Shown piece after piece: positions 15,729-25,060 of a stretch of 64,000 nucleotides of DNA. The translations under genes were made by a program, and so were the position numbers. The notes below the pieces were generated by a model. It worked only from the letters and a program-made list of their open reading frames with translations, was not told the DNA's origin and did no database searches. Position 1 is the first letter of the stretch. The number at the start of each line of letters is the position of its first letter. The stretch is from assembly GCA_965205595.1 (NCBI GenBank), contig CBDBHI010000021.1, positions 62,001 to 126,000 of the forward strand, written 5' to 3'. Source of the DNA: CATQHP01 sp965205595 (GTDB taxonomy: Bacteria > Acidobacteriota > Terriglobia > Bryobacterales > UBA6623).

Positions 15729-18158
15729 ATGCTTGAGCAAGCTCAGCAGGCTTTGGAATTTGACGGCGTGGTCGCGCTGCTTCGAAGGTACGTCAGCAGT
15801 CCGCTCGGCGGCGCGCGCCTCGATGGCTTACAGGCCAATCCTCGCCTGACATCCGCTGACGCCGCGGCCAATGAACTGGCGGAAGTCGGCGAGGCGATGG
15901 ACTGGGTGCGAAGCGCCGCGGGTCCCGATGGCCGCGGTATTTCTCAACCGCCAAAGTTTCGGGGCATCGAAGATATTCGCGCGGCGGTTGACCAGCTTTC
16001 TACCGAGAATGCGCCGCTGGAGGCTGGCGAGATTCGCGATGTGCTCGGCGTTCTTAATCGAGCGGAAGAGATTCGGCGAGTACTTCACATCGAACGTGTG
16101 CGCCTGCCGCTGATGGGCGCGTACGGCGAGCGGCTCGCGGAATTCAAGCCCTTGCTGCGGGAACTTGCGAGGAAGATTTTGCCGAGCGGCGAAATCTCCA
16201 GCTCGGCCAGTTCAGAGCTGTCAAAGATTCGCCGACACATCGAGTCACAGCGACGCAATGTCCAGACGTCACTGGAAAGATTTGTGCGCAAGAACGTCGA
16301 TGCCGGCGCGCTGCAAGACGACTACGTAACGATTCGTAACGGGCGCTCGGTGGTGCCGGTTAAGGCGAGCTGGCAGGGCCGCGTTGAAGGCGTCGTTCAC
16401 GGCGGAAGCACCAGCGGGCAAACGGTTTTTGTAGAGCCGCTCGACACCATCAAACAGAACAATCAACTCGTTCGCTTGCAGGAGGATGAACAGCGCGAGA
16501 TCTTTCGGATCTTGCGCGAGATGACTGATCGCCTGCGCGAAGATGAGCCGGCGATCGCCGAAGCCGCGCTGGTGCTGGGGGACTTGGAGTACGTGTTTGC
16601 GCGAGCACGCTTCGGCCAGGAATTTCGCTGCTGCTTGCCAACATTCTGCGACGACGCGGAGCCGCGGTTGGTGTTCGAGTGGGCGCGGCATCCGCTATTG
16701 CAAGACTTGCTCGCGCGGCAAGGCGAGCGACCGGTTCCCATGTCGCTTCGGCTCGAAGGTGGTAGCCGAGCGTTGTTGATTAGCGGGCCGAACGCCGGCG
16801 GGAAAAGCGTTGTTCTGAAAACCGTGGGCGTGCTCTCGATGATGGCTCAGGCGGGCCTGCCGGTCCCCGCGGACGAAGCGCGGCTGCCATGGTTTGAAGA
16901 TGTCTTGGCTGACATCGGCGACTCACAGTCGATCGCGGAAAGCTTGAGTACGTTTTCCGCTCATGTCTCCAATTTGAAGTTGATGATCGATCATGCCTCG
17001 TCGCGCAGCTTAGTTCTGCTCGATGAACTGGGGTCGGCGACCGATCCAGAAGAGGGCGGGGCACTGGGAGTGGCCGTCGTCGAACGATTGCTGGATCGGG
17101 GGGCGTTCGTAGCCGTATCGACCCATCTCCCGGCATTGAAGGTTTTTGGGTCGAACGCGAAAGATGTGATCAGCGCGGCCATGGGGTTTGACGAAAAGAC
17201 CCTCGCTCCGACGTACAAGCTGTTGATCGGTGTTCCGGGGCAGTCGGCGGGGTTGGCGATGGCGCGGCGCTTTGGGATGCCCGACGAGGTGATCGAACGT
17301 GCTCGCGAAGTCCAGGGCAAATCTTCCGAAGACGCCTCGCGATTCTTAAGCGAGCTTCACCGCCGCGTCGATGAATACGCCGACGACGAGCGGAGGCTGC
17401 GCTCGCGCGAGCTAGCTTTGGTCGCCCGAGAAGAGGAACTAGAGCGTGACGCGAGCGCGAAAGCTAAGCGTGCCAAGGAGCAGGCTCAGCGTCGAGTCGA
17501 GGAGCTGACGCAGGGCTTCGAGCGCCGCTATAGGGAAGCTCTCAAGGAAGCTCTAGAAAACTTGCAGGCCGGGTCAAAATCGACACGCGCCGCCGAGCGA
17601 TCAGTGGCCAAGTCGAGAGGGGCACTGCGGCGAGAAATGGAGCAAGTCGTTCGCGCCGAACTCGGCGAAGATGCGTCAGTCGCCGGAGGTTTGGCGGACG
17701 AGTTGGCCGTCGGCACCAGGGTGCGAGTCGGCTCGATGGGCGCTTCAGGAACGATTACGCGCGAGCTCGCCGGCGAGCGCTGGGAAGTGCAGGTTGGTCA
17801 GCTCAAGATGCAGGTGTCCACGGATGATATTAGCTTCGTCGAATCGGAACCAGAACCGAGGTCGAAGCTGCCCGCCGGGGTAAGTTACGAGCCGGCTACG
17901 CGCTCAAGTGTGCTTCCGACGGAGATTAACGTCATCGGCAAGACCGCCGACGAGGCTCGCGATGTGGTCGACAAATACCTCGATGAGGCGGTGCTGGCGG
18001 AGATGCCGCGGGTTCGTGTGATCCACGGATTCGGGCAAAACATTTTGCGCCGCGAGCTATCGAAAATGTTTCGCAGTCACGTTCATGTGGCGAAACATTA
18101 CGATGCGGAATCGCACGAAGGTGGGGCCGGCGCGACGATCGTCGAGATACGGACGTAG
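15729..18158 (+). CDS. mutS2: Endonuclease MutS2
   Basis: 809 aa, the normal length for MutS2. This MutS paralogue acts on recombination intermediates or collided ribosomes rather than mismatches. The core domain (1-330) includes the segment RVEGVVHGGSTSGQTVFVEP. The ATPase follows with Walker A GPNAGGKSVVLKT near 350, STFSAHVSNLKLMI, and Walker B LVLLDELGSATDPEEGG near 425. A long Arg/Glu-rich coiled coil spans about 540-640. The C-terminal Smr nuclease domain (about 735-809) has INVIGKTADEARD and RVRVIHGFGQNILR. The usual Smr DLRG motif reads NVIG here, a mild departure worth noting. Confidence 0.95.
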   Translation: MLEQAQQALEFDGVVALLRRYVSSPLGGARLDGLQANPRLTSADAAANELAEVGEAMDWVRSAAGPDGRGISQPPKFRGIEDIRAAVDQLSTENAPLEAGEIRDVLGVLNRAEEIRRVLHIERVRLPLMGAYGERLAEFKPLLRELARKILPSGEISSSASSELSKIRRHIESQRRNVQTSLERFVRKNVDAGALQDDYVTIRNGRSVVPVKASWQGRVEGVVHGGSTSGQTVFVEPLDTIKQNNQLVRLQEDEQREIFRILREMTDRLREDEPAIAEAALVLGDLEYVFARARFGQEFRCCLPTFCDDAEPRLVFEWARHPLLQDLLARQGERPVPMSLRLEGGSRALLISGPNAGGKSVVLKTVGVLSMMAQAGLPVPADEARLPWFEDVLADIGDSQSIAESLSTFSAHVSNLKLMIDHASSRSLVLLDELGSATDPEEGGALGVAVVERLLDRGAFVAVSTHLPALKVFGSNAKDVISAAMGFDEKTLAPTYKLLIGVPGQSAGLAMARRFGMPDEVIERAREVQGKSSEDASRFLSELHRRVDEYADDERRLRSRELALVAREEELERDASAKAKRAKEQAQRRVEELTQGFERRYREALKEALENLQAGSKSTRAAERSVAKSRGALRREMEQVVRAELGEDASVAGGLADELAVGTRVRVGSMGASGTITRELAGERWEVQVGQLKMQVSTDDISFVESEPEPRSKLPAGVSYEPATRSSVLPTEINVIGKTADEARDVVDKYLDEAVLAEMPRVRVIHGFGQNILRRELSKMFRSHVHVAKHYDAESHEGGAGATIVEIRT

Positions 18159-18214
18159 CGACCAGGCGGCTAAGCGCCCGATGTTACAATGGGCTTCATT
18201 CTTTGCGACGAATT

Positions 18215-18586
18215 ATGCTTCCGAACTTCATATTTTCTGAAACTACGATCGATGCGAACGGCTCCGGTGAGGCGTTTCCAATTGGCGGCTCTAACGGCTT
18301 GGTGTTGCTCACGCTGGGCATCAGCGAGGTCGTCGAACAAGAGAGTCTCGATGTTGCGATCATGGGCTCGGCTGACGGTGCTGAGTGGCTCGAAGAACCG
18401 CTTCGTGAGTTTTCGCAGAAGTTCTATGCGGGCGTCTATCAGGTTCATGTCGACCTAAGCGCGACGCCGGAAGTGGCGCACCTTCGGGTTGACTACAAGG
18501 TGGCGCGCTGGGGAGTTGGGTTCAAAACTCCGAGCTTCAAGTTCTACGTTTTTGCAGAGCCGTTCGCGGAAGCAAAGTCTGCTTAA
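18215..18586 (+). CDS. Conserved-looking protein of unknown function
   Basis: Not recognised. 123 aa from the ATG at 18215 (an in-frame TTG at 18203 is possible). The composition is that of a soluble beta-rich domain: alternating hydrophobic strands such as LVLLTLGISEVVEQ and VAHLRVDYKVARWGV, no membrane segment, no cysteine. It lies 56 bp after mutS2 and 72 bp before mtgA on the same strand, so it may be co-transcribed. The regular amino-acid use and position support a real gene. Confidence 0.6.
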   Translation: MLPNFIFSETTIDANGSGEAFPIGGSNGLVLLTLGISEVVEQESLDVAIMGSADGAEWLEEPLREFSQKFYAGVYQVHVDLSATPEVAHLRVDYKVARWGVGFKTPSFKFYVFAEPFAEAKSA

Positions 18587-18658
18587 GACTCTTTCGTACC
18601 CACCGGCACCGCGCTCGTCACGTAGTGAAAAATCCGGGTTGGGGCCCTTGGCCTGCGA

Positions 18659-19399
18659 ATGATCAGCCGAGTTCGAAGACCGTTCCGTAAAATTCGAACC
18701 TCTCGCCGGGGTAAACCGCGCTCCCGCTCTTCTCGATTTCTATTCCGAATTGCCAGGCTTGCGCTCGCCGCCGTCGCGGGATTGCTGTTGGCTTGCAGCG
18801 TGAATCTGCTGTATCTGCGGGAATTCAACCCTTGGTTCACCAGCGTACAGGCGCAGCGGCGCATCGAGGCTCTGTTGAGCGGCGCGGATTACAACGCTCA
18901 CCACGAGTTCGTTCCGCTCGAGCAGATTCCTCTTCACGTGCAGCGCGCCGTCATCGTAGCTGAAGACGGCGCATTCTATGAGCACGAGGGCATCGATTGG
19001 AACGAACTCAAAATCATCTGGCGCCAAACGCTATCGGACACAAGCCGGCTGCGTGGCGGGTCGACGATTAGCCAGCAGTTGACGAAAAATCTATTCCTGA
19101 CCACGCACCGTTCTTTGATTCGAAAAAGTCTCGAGTTCGCGCTGGTTCCTCTAACCGAGAGCATTTTGTCGAAGGACCGCATTTTAGAGCTCTATTTGAA
19201 CGAGGTGGAGTGGGGTCCGGGCGTATGGGGCATCGAGGCGGCGGCGCGGTTCCACTATCAAATCCGCGCCACGCATCTGAACCGCGGGCAGGCAGCCCGC
19301 CTCGCCGCCTGTCTACCCGCGCCGCGCAGCCGCGTCCCGCGTGAGATGGATGAGTACGCCGCTCGGATACTCGGGCGTTTAGCGAGTCGGGGCTGGTGA
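18659..19399 (+). CDS. mtgA: Monofunctional peptidoglycan glycosyltransferase
   Basis: GT51 enzyme that polymerises lipid II into glycan strands at the outer face of the inner membrane. The basic N-terminus (residues 1-38) and one transmembrane helix (about 38-60) anchor it. The catalytic motif EDGAFYEHEGIDW (EDxxFxxHxG) is near 101-113, and RGGSTISQQLTKNLFL is near 130-145. RKSLEFALV and LNEVEWGPGVWGIEAAA complete the family motifs. There is no transpeptidase domain, and the length of 246 aa matches MtgA. The very basic N-terminus (about 20 Arg/Lys in 35) is stronger than usual. Confidence 0.93.
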   Translation: MISRVRRPFRKIRTSRRGKPRSRSSRFLFRIARLALAAVAGLLLACSVNLLYLREFNPWFTSVQAQRRIEALLSGADYNAHHEFVPLEQIPLHVQRAVIVAEDGAFYEHEGIDWNELKIIWRQTLSDTSRLRGGSTISQQLTKNLFLTTHRSLIRKSLEFALVPLTESILSKDRILELYLNEVEWGPGVWGIEAAARFHYQIRATHLNRGQAARLAACLPAPRSRVPREMDEYAARILGRLASRGW

Positions 19400-19455
19400 G
19401 CGCGCCACGCCCGCACAATTGACGGGGCCTGGCGCGGCCCAATTTTGAACTGAGT

Positions 19456-21111
19456 CTACTGGACCCAGACACCGCGTCTTGCGATGTCTGCCAGGACGAA
19501 TTCTTGATCCCTAATCCGCCCTTCCGTAAGCGGCTGATTGGCATGCAGCAACTTTTGGAATGTCTCGGGAGGAAGTGGACGACTCGCGTAGAATCCCTGG
19601 ATCAAATCGCAATTGTGCCGCTGGAAAAACGTCAGTTGTTGGTTGTCCTCCACGCCTTCGGCCACAACCGTAAGGCCGAGGTCATGGGCAAGCCCGATCA
19701 TCCCTTTCGCTAGCGCCGCGGCACTACGATCGTTCCCCACGTCAACGACGAACGATCGATCGATTTTAACGACGTCGGGCATGAGATCTCGAAGGTAGCT
19801 CATCGAGGAATAACCGGTCCCGAAGTCATCGATTGCAAGCTTCGTACCGAGTTGCGATAGCTCGGTCAGTATTCCGGGAACGCGTTGCATGCTGTCAACG
19901 AGAACGCTCTCGGTAAGCTCAAGCTCGAGCGTACGAGGATCGACGCCCGATTCAGCAACGATTCTCTCGACCAACGACGGGAATTCGGATTGCAACAATT
20001 GAAGCGCCGACAGATTCACCGAAATCTTCGTCGCGCACGTACCCCGTGGGCGGATGTTTTCCCAACGCACCGCTTCTTCGCAGGCCTGACGTAGCACCCA
20101 CTCGCCGATGTCGAGAATCAGATCTGACTTTTCGGCCAGCGGAATGAATTCACGTGGTTCGACCGGCTCGCCGTCGTCGCGCTGCCGGCGCAGCAGAGCT
20201 TCGGCGCCAAGAATCTTTCCGGTCTTGGAGCACACTTGCGGCTGGTAGACCAATGCGAGTTCGTCTCGCTCGATCGCTCCCCGCAGCTCGTTCTCGAGCC
20301 GCCAGCTACGCTCGATGCGGTCGTACATAACAGGAACATAGTGCTTGCTGCTGGACTTACAATCCGATTTCGCCTGGTACATGGCGATGTCGGCGTTTCG
20401 AATCAGCATCTCGGCACTGGTGAGTTTAGGATCGCTCAGTACGATTCCAATGCTCGCGTTCACCACTACCTTGTGCCCATCAAGTCGATGTGGCTTGCCG
20501 AGCGATTGCAGAATTCGTGACGCGATCAGCTCGGCGTCTCGTCTGCTTTTTGCTCTTTCCAGGAGAATGACAAACTCGTCGCCACCGAATCGAGCGACGA
20601 AATCGGCTGGACGCAGCGATTCATGGATGCGCGTCGCGGTCGCGGCTAAAAGCTCGTCACCGACGAGGTGCCCTAGTGTGTCGTTGACCTCCTTAAATCG
20701 ATCCAAGTCAAGGAAAAGTACGGCGAATCGATGCGCTGGATCCCTTCGTTGCTGGTCGATGGCTTGTTCAAGCCGCGCGGTGAAGTAGCCTCGGTTCGGT
20801 AGCCCGGTAAGACGATCGTGTATCGCCTCGTCAATGAGACCGTTCCTTGTTTCAATTAGACGAGTAACGTCGGTCTGAACGCCCGATATTTCTGTCGCGA
20901 CGCCATGCTCGTCGCGAATTGCCTGTCCGCGGCACATTACCCAGCGGTATGATCCGTCGCGATGCCGGATCCGGTACTCACACTCGAAATCCTCGGCTTT
21001 GCCCTTGATGAAGGCCGCCAGGTCCTTCCGCACGACGGCTGCGTAGTACGGATGGATCAAGGAGTACCAGTCCCTTAGTCGATCACCAATTTCGTCCGGC
21101 TGCCGGCCCAA
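19456..21111 (-). CDS. PAS-GGDEF-EAL cyclic-di-GMP protein, 5' end cut by an amber codon
   Basis: Dual-domain c-di-GMP enzyme. The open part begins inside a PAS domain (YRIRHRDGSYRWVMCRGQ, then the PAC-like ATEISGVQTDVT). GGDEF follows, with RFGGDEFV intact and an RPAD inhibitory-site motif five residues before it, so a diguanylate cyclase is possible. The EAL domain keeps EALLR, LTESVLVD, IDDFGTGYSS and VVAEGVED, so a phosphodiesterase is also possible. Upstream, the same frame continues the PAS fold (GLWHWDS, VSEGWAATLG) but is separated from a further 37 codons by TAG at 21175-21177. Translation from TTG at 21111 would lose the first PAS strands. It is either a disabled gene or one that restarts internally. 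Confidence 0.85.
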   Translation of the reverse strand: MGRQPDEIGDRLRDWYSLIHPYYAAVVRKDLAAFIKGKAEDFECEYRIRHRDGSYRWVMCRGQAIRDEHGVATEISGVQTDVTRLIETRNGLIDEAIHDRLTGLPNRGYFTARLEQAIDQQRRDPAHRFAVLFLDLDRFKEVNDTLGHLVGDELLAATATRIHESLRPADFVARFGGDEFVILLERAKSRRDAELIASRILQSLGKPHRLDGHKVVVNASIGIVLSDPKLTSAEMLIRNADIAMYQAKSDCKSSSKHYVPVMYDRIERSWRLENELRGAIERDELALVYQPQVCSKTGKILGAEALLRRQRDDGEPVEPREFIPLAEKSDLILDIGEWVLRQACEEAVRWENIRPRGTCATKISVNLSALQLLQSEFPSLVERIVAESGVDPRTLELELTESVLVDSMQRVPGILTELSQLGTKLAIDDFGTGYSSMSYLRDLMPDVVKIDRSFVVDVGNDRSAAALAKGMIGLAHDLGLTVVAEGVEDNQQLTFFQRHNCDLIQGFYASRPLPPETFQKLLHANQPLTEGRIRDQEFVLADIARRGVWVQ

Positions 21112-21174
21112 CGTGGCCGCCCAGCCCTCGGATACTCGGAATTCGTGCGATGCCGAATCCCAGTGCCATAGGCC

Positions 21175-21288
21175 CTAGCGCCGCCCGCCAATCGACAGAC
21201 TATCGAGCGGCTTCGGGCTGTCGTAGACCGTCGGAGGCTGTATCGGGGCGCCTGCGAATAGGGAGTGGAGCTTTTCCAGAATGGGCAT
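21175..21288 (-). pseudogene. Detached 5' end of the PAS-GGDEF-EAL gene
   Basis: In the same frame as the PAS-GGDEF-EAL gene, an ATG at 21288 opens 37 codons beginning MPILEKLHSLFAGAP and ending IGGRR before TAG at 21175-21177. The frame beyond the stop goes straight on into PAS-like sequence (GLWHWDSASHEF). This suggests one point mutation split a single gene. An in-frame TAG lies 15 bp upstream of the ATG, so the original gene cannot have begun much earlier. Confidence 0.6.
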
Positions 21289-21618
21289 CCGATATAGTGC
21301 CGGCTATCTGGTAACGTTCCTTGGTTCGGTTGGCGCATTGACACGGTGTCGTGGCGGCCAACTGTTGCCAATTTTAGGTCCAACTCTGGGAGTCTTCCTA
21401 GCCGTGGGTCCGACTTATGACTCTTAGTGCCGATGGCCCATTACGTTGGTTTGGACCGTCTAGGAAGGGCTTTCGTGCTGACGCAACTTTCCCCTGTGAC
21501 TGGCGGCAAATTCAAATACGCCGTCCTTTTAGGCCTCCGCCGAGCAGTCGCCAACTGGTTCAGCCCGATCGGAATGAATTGCACCGGCTGGCCTCGATCC
21601 GCCAGCCGGCACCTGGCA
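21289..21618. other. Intergenic stretch without recognised content
   Basis: About 330 bp between two minus-strand transcription units. Short plus-strand frames (for example 21427-21729) have no recognisable family and overlap the CheX-like gene end. No hairpin with a T-run and no clear promoter were found. Confidence 0.4.
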
Positions 21619-22100
21619 TCACACCCGCATCAAGGTGAGAATGCCGTCTTGATAACCCTGCACGGCTATCCCCACGTCAACTCGACTGCTCGGTGGCGCT
21701 GCCAAATCGACGCCGGCGTCACTCGATAGTGGCAAAGCATCCATTGTCTTGAGTGAGAGAACAGGCTGGTGTGGGGCGTTAAAAACACGGACACCACATT
21801 GCATACTTCCCAAAAATTCTCATACAGCATCTCATCGAGAGACGAAGACCGGATGCAATCATCTACCCGGCCCGCCGGCAACATCGAGAGCGCCGCGCCC
21901 AGGCTAGCCGCGGCGGCGAGGTCACAGCGGCAGAGCCCAACCACGCTGCCATCCTCATTGACGTAGGTGGCAATGTAAGCGGGCTTGGCATCGATCTTTG
22001 GCGGCGAAGCAACTGCCTCCGGGGACACGCTACGGCCTACCAGGCCGCTGAGCATTTCACAGATTTGTCGGGCTGCCTGGCCAGCTTCACTCGCCATCAT
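21619..22100 (-). pseudogene. CheX-like protein gene with a frameshift
   Basis: The first frame (from ATG 22100) runs through CDLAAAASLGAALSMLP and LYENFWEVCNVVSVF. It then loses register at the A5 run 21781-21785 (T5 on the coding strand). The next frame continues sensibly with NAPHQPVLSLKTMD and ends at 21619 with DGILTLMRV. One extra T would restore a single protein of about 160 aa. The pattern of an amphipathic ExxN-like helix followed by strands, and the similarity in layout to the gene just upstream, suggests the CheX/CheC phosphatase-like fold; this is a tentative family call. The start overlaps the end of the upstream gene by 14 bp, so the two were translated together. Confidence 0.65.
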
Positions 22101-22593
22101 CGGCTCCTTTTGGATCGTCGGGATTACGCCCTAACACCACGAGTTGGGCCGGCGTGTCGTCGAAACCAACGTTGATTCGGACACTGCTAAGAGATTGGTG
22201 CTGCACGATCTCGCCGTTAACGAATTTTGGCAAGCCGAGTTCGAACGATTTGACTTCTCCAACCAGATCGCGTTGCATGACGCCCGCCAGAATGTTCACG
22301 ATCTCTCCAACCGCGTCAGCGACATCTTCGAGCGGCGGACCTTCCTCATCCGGCTCCATTGCTAACAATGATCGCGTCAGCGACTGGCCTCCTTTTTCCG
22401 TCAGCAGTAGCCCGAGATGTAGCTTCTCTAGATCGGCGATGACAGGGAGATAGGCGCCGTAGGGGGCCGCCGGGCTGGGGTCGGCTTCGAGCCGACGCAA
22501 TTCCTCGCAACCCAGCGACACCGTCGCCACCTCTTCGGTGGCTTTCACGACCGAGTCTATCCATCGTGCAATCGGCACAGGTGTTTGTGCCAT
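22087..22593 (-). CDS. CheX/CheC-like domain protein
   Basis: 168 aa, soluble. The central helix EDVADAVGEIVNILAGVMQRDL (residues about 87-108) has the E-x3-E/N-hydrophobic pattern of CheX/CheC-type phosphatase helices. The C-terminal strands LSSVRINVGFDDTPAQLVVLG fit the same fold. CheX proteins dephosphorylate CheY-type regulators; no chemotaxis gene is nearby, but the c-di-GMP protein is. It overlaps the following CheX-like gene by 14 bp. Alternative: a structural relative with no catalytic role. The family assignment is from fold-like pattern only. Confidence 0.6.
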   Translation of the reverse strand: MAQTPVPIARWIDSVVKATEEVATVSLGCEELRRLEADPSPAAPYGAYLPVIADLEKLHLGLLLTEKGGQSLTRSLLAMEPDEEGPPLEDVADAVGEIVNILAGVMQRDLVGEVKSFELGLPKFVNGEIVQHQSLSSVRINVGFDDTPAQLVVLGRNPDDPKGADDGE

Positions 22594-23811
22594 TAGCTCG
22601 CCTCCGCCTCGCCGTGTTTACTTTCGAAAGCCGTCATCGTTATGCATTTGACTCCCAGCTGGGTGGTTTCGGACCGCAATCGTCCAAGCGCGGTCGTTTT
22701 GGACTATCCCAATAAGAAGCCCAAGCTTCTTGAAATCCTTATCGGCGTATCTCTGCCAGTCGATAAGTGTTATGACCGTCAAAAAGGCCATTTTTCGGAG
22801 AAAATCGCAAATCGGTCGATGACGCTCCGGCCCTCGGTCAGTGATACACTTGATCGCTTTCGTAACCGCGAGCGAGCGGCGCCTTATGAGACTCTTTCCG
22901 CCATTGCTTCGAATCGGGTTCATCCTAGTCACCCTCGCCGCCACCTGCCTTCCCCACGCGCGAGCGCAAGACGCGCCTGCCCCTCTAGCGGTCCGCAACG
23001 ATCTTCGACGGGTCGGCGAACAGGTGCTCGTCTTTCGCCATCAAAGAATCCATAAAGGCGGACACGGGTCTTACTACCGAATCGGTGTCGACGGCGTTTG
23101 GCCCTGGTTCGAAAAAATCGGCACCCGCGTCGTGGGCCAGTGGAAAGTCATCCACCCCGACGGATCAGCCGCAAGCCCGGACTACGACGACGGCTATCGT
23201 CTAGCGCGCTACGCGAGCTATGAGCATTGGAAAGCAACGAGGCGAGGCCGGCTGATGGGAGGCAACGGCGCCGACTATCAGAAAAATATGGCGGCGCTTA
23301 AAGCCCGCAACCACTATGTTCTCGATTCCGATGGCGCGTATTTCCTCCAGGGCCCAATGGCAACGATCGAGCCGTACTACATGCCGGCTCTCGAGGAATC
23401 GTATGAGCCAGTCGAGTCAACGCCGGACGACGGCGTGCGGCCGGTTCGCAATGATCGCAACTGGCCTGCTGATCGTGAGATTATTGCGCTCGACCGCTGG
23501 CGAATCGACAAGGGTTCAGCCGACGATTTCATCCGCGCCGGCGTAAGTGGTGTCTGGCCTTTACTCGAGAAGGTCGGCGCCCGCCCGGTGGGCCAATGGA
23601 AAGTAATCTATCCGCCTGAAAGCGGACACCCCGAGAGCCCTGATTACGACGAGGTTTTCATGATGACGCGCTACGCCGGCTACGAATACTGGAGAGCCGC
23701 CCGCCCCGAAACATCGTCCACCTAGCTGGCGACGGAAATGACTATCAGGCGTACCGCGACTCGCACGAACAGCAACGAGAGCTCACTCACGAACACTCGG
23801 TCACATTCCTA

Positions 23812-24930
23812 GTACTTAGTTGCGTAAGTTAGAATATTTACTGGCGAGGGGACGAGGGGCGACGACGGTCTTGGTCCATTCGAACGGAGTAGCCTTGGAG
23901 TTGTAGACGCGGACGAAGCTGTCGATGGCCTCGCGCACCTGCCGGGGGGAAGTGAAACTCGCCCCCCGCAAGGCGCGGCGGCTCAGAATCGAAAACCACA
24001 CCTCAACCTGATTCATCCACGAACTGTAGGTCGGCGTGTAGTGAAAATGGATGTTCGCATGACGTTGCAGCCAGCGGTCATTTTTGGGCTTGTGAGTGTT
24101 CAAGTTATCCAAGATGATGTGGATCTCGCGGCCTTCGTGGATGGCCGCGATGTGGTTCATGAAGTCGAGAAACTCGCGACGCCGTCGGCGCCAATAGTGT
24201 CCGGCGATGATGAATCCGGTAGCCACTTCCAGCGCGGCGAAAAGCGGCGTCGTGCCGTGCCGCCTGTAGCCGTGCGAGAAGCCCGTCAAGGCCTTGCCGT
24301 TGGGCAAGCGTAGCCAGCCCTGCGCTCGCTCCAAGGCCTGGATGCTCGGCTTCTCGTCGACCGCGAGCACCACGGCGTTTTCCGGCGGGCTGAGGTAGAG
24401 TCCGACAATGTCGGCGGCCTTGCGAGCGAACTCCGGGTCGGTTGACAAACACCAACTGCGCCGCCGCCGCAAGGACACGCCGAGCTGCCGCAGTACGCGC
24501 CAGACTTGATGCTTGCTGACGTCGCCGAGAGCTTCCGCGAGCAGTTCGCCTGTCCAAGTGGCGTGCCCTTCGGGCGGAGCTTCGTCGAGTTGGCAGAGGA
24601 TGCGTTTGCGCGTCGCTTGGTCGTACCGCGCGGGCCTGCCGGAACGCGCTTGATCGCATAATCCCGCCAGACGTTGCTGGGCGAAGCGGGTGCGCCATTT
24701 CGACACGCGCGCCGCCGGGGATCCCAGTTGCCGGGCGATCTCGGCGGTCGAGGTAGCGGCGGCCGCCGGCAGCACAATGCGAGCGCGCTCCACCATGCGC
24801 CGTTCGGACTTGTGGCCGCGCACCCAGAGTCGCAGCGTCTCTTCTTCCTCGGCGTTCAGTCGAATCACCGTTGCCGGTCTTGCCATACCGACATTTTACA
24901 GTTAAAGGCCTTACTTTCGCAAGTTAGTAC
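23812..24930 (-). mobile_element. IS630-family insertion sequence
   Basis: 1119 bp flanked by duplicated TA (23810-23811 and 24931-24932), the hallmark target of IS630/Tc1-type elements. The ends are imperfect inverted repeats: GTACTTAGTTGCGTAAGTTA on the left and the matching GTACTAACTTGCGAAAGTAA on the right, read inward. One intact transposase frame fills it. It interrupts the NIPSNAP-like gene. Only one copy is present in the window. Confidence 0.92.
23816..24886 (-). CDS. IS630-family transposase
   Basis: 356-aa transposase. The N-terminal HTH part (residues 1-90: RMVERARIVL, STAEIARQLG, VSKWRTRFAQQ) is followed by a second DNA-binding segment. The DDE domain has D in LAVDEKP (about 178), D in IILDNLNTH (about 265) and E in NQVEVWFSIL (about 300). 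The frame is unbroken, so the element may still be active. The stop codon lies inside the terminal repeat. Confidence 0.93.
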   Translation of the reverse strand: MARPATVIRLNAEEEETLRLWVRGHKSERRMVERARIVLPAAAATSTAEIARQLGSPAARVSKWRTRFAQQRLAGLCDQARSGRPARYDQATRKRILCQLDEAPPEGHATWTGELLAEALGDVSKHQVWRVLRQLGVSLRRRRSWCLSTDPEFARKAADIVGLYLSPPENAVVLAVDEKPSIQALERAQGWLRLPNGKALTGFSHGYRRHGTTPLFAALEVATGFIIAGHYWRRRRREFLDFMNHIAAIHEGREIHIILDNLNTHKPKNDRWLQRHANIHFHYTPTYSSWMNQVEVWFSILSRRALRGASFTSPRQVREAIDSFVRVYNSKATPFEWTKTVVAPRPLASKYSNLRN

Positions 24931-25060
24931 TAGAAGGCTACTTGCACCAAAGCCCGCCATTCTTTCTGCCCGGCTTGCGCGAAAAGTACCGCAAGACGCA
25001 ATAGCCGCTCGGCGACCAGAGCTTGCAGTAGCCGCTAAAGTTTCGCGGGCGGTCTAGCGC

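Larger units (their letters stand above)
22886..25004 (+). pseudogene. Secreted NIPSNAP-like two-repeat protein gene, split by IS630
   Basis: The gene starts at ATG 22886 with a signal peptide (residues 1-28, ending ARAQ). It has two related repeats: VGQWKVIHPDG with YASYEHWKATR, and VGQWKVIYPPE with YAGYEYWRAAR, as in dimeric alpha/beta-barrel NIPSNAP-type proteins. The second repeat goes out of frame at the A3 run 23709-23711; one extra A restores IVHLAGDGNDYQ. The frame then meets the IS630 element at TA 23810-23811. After the second TA (24931-24932) it resumes in frame with EGYLHQSPPFFLPGL and ends at TAG 25002-25004. The resumed part parallels the end of repeat 1 (FLQGP then YYMPALEESY). 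So the gene carries both an IS and a frameshift. Confidence 0.8.
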
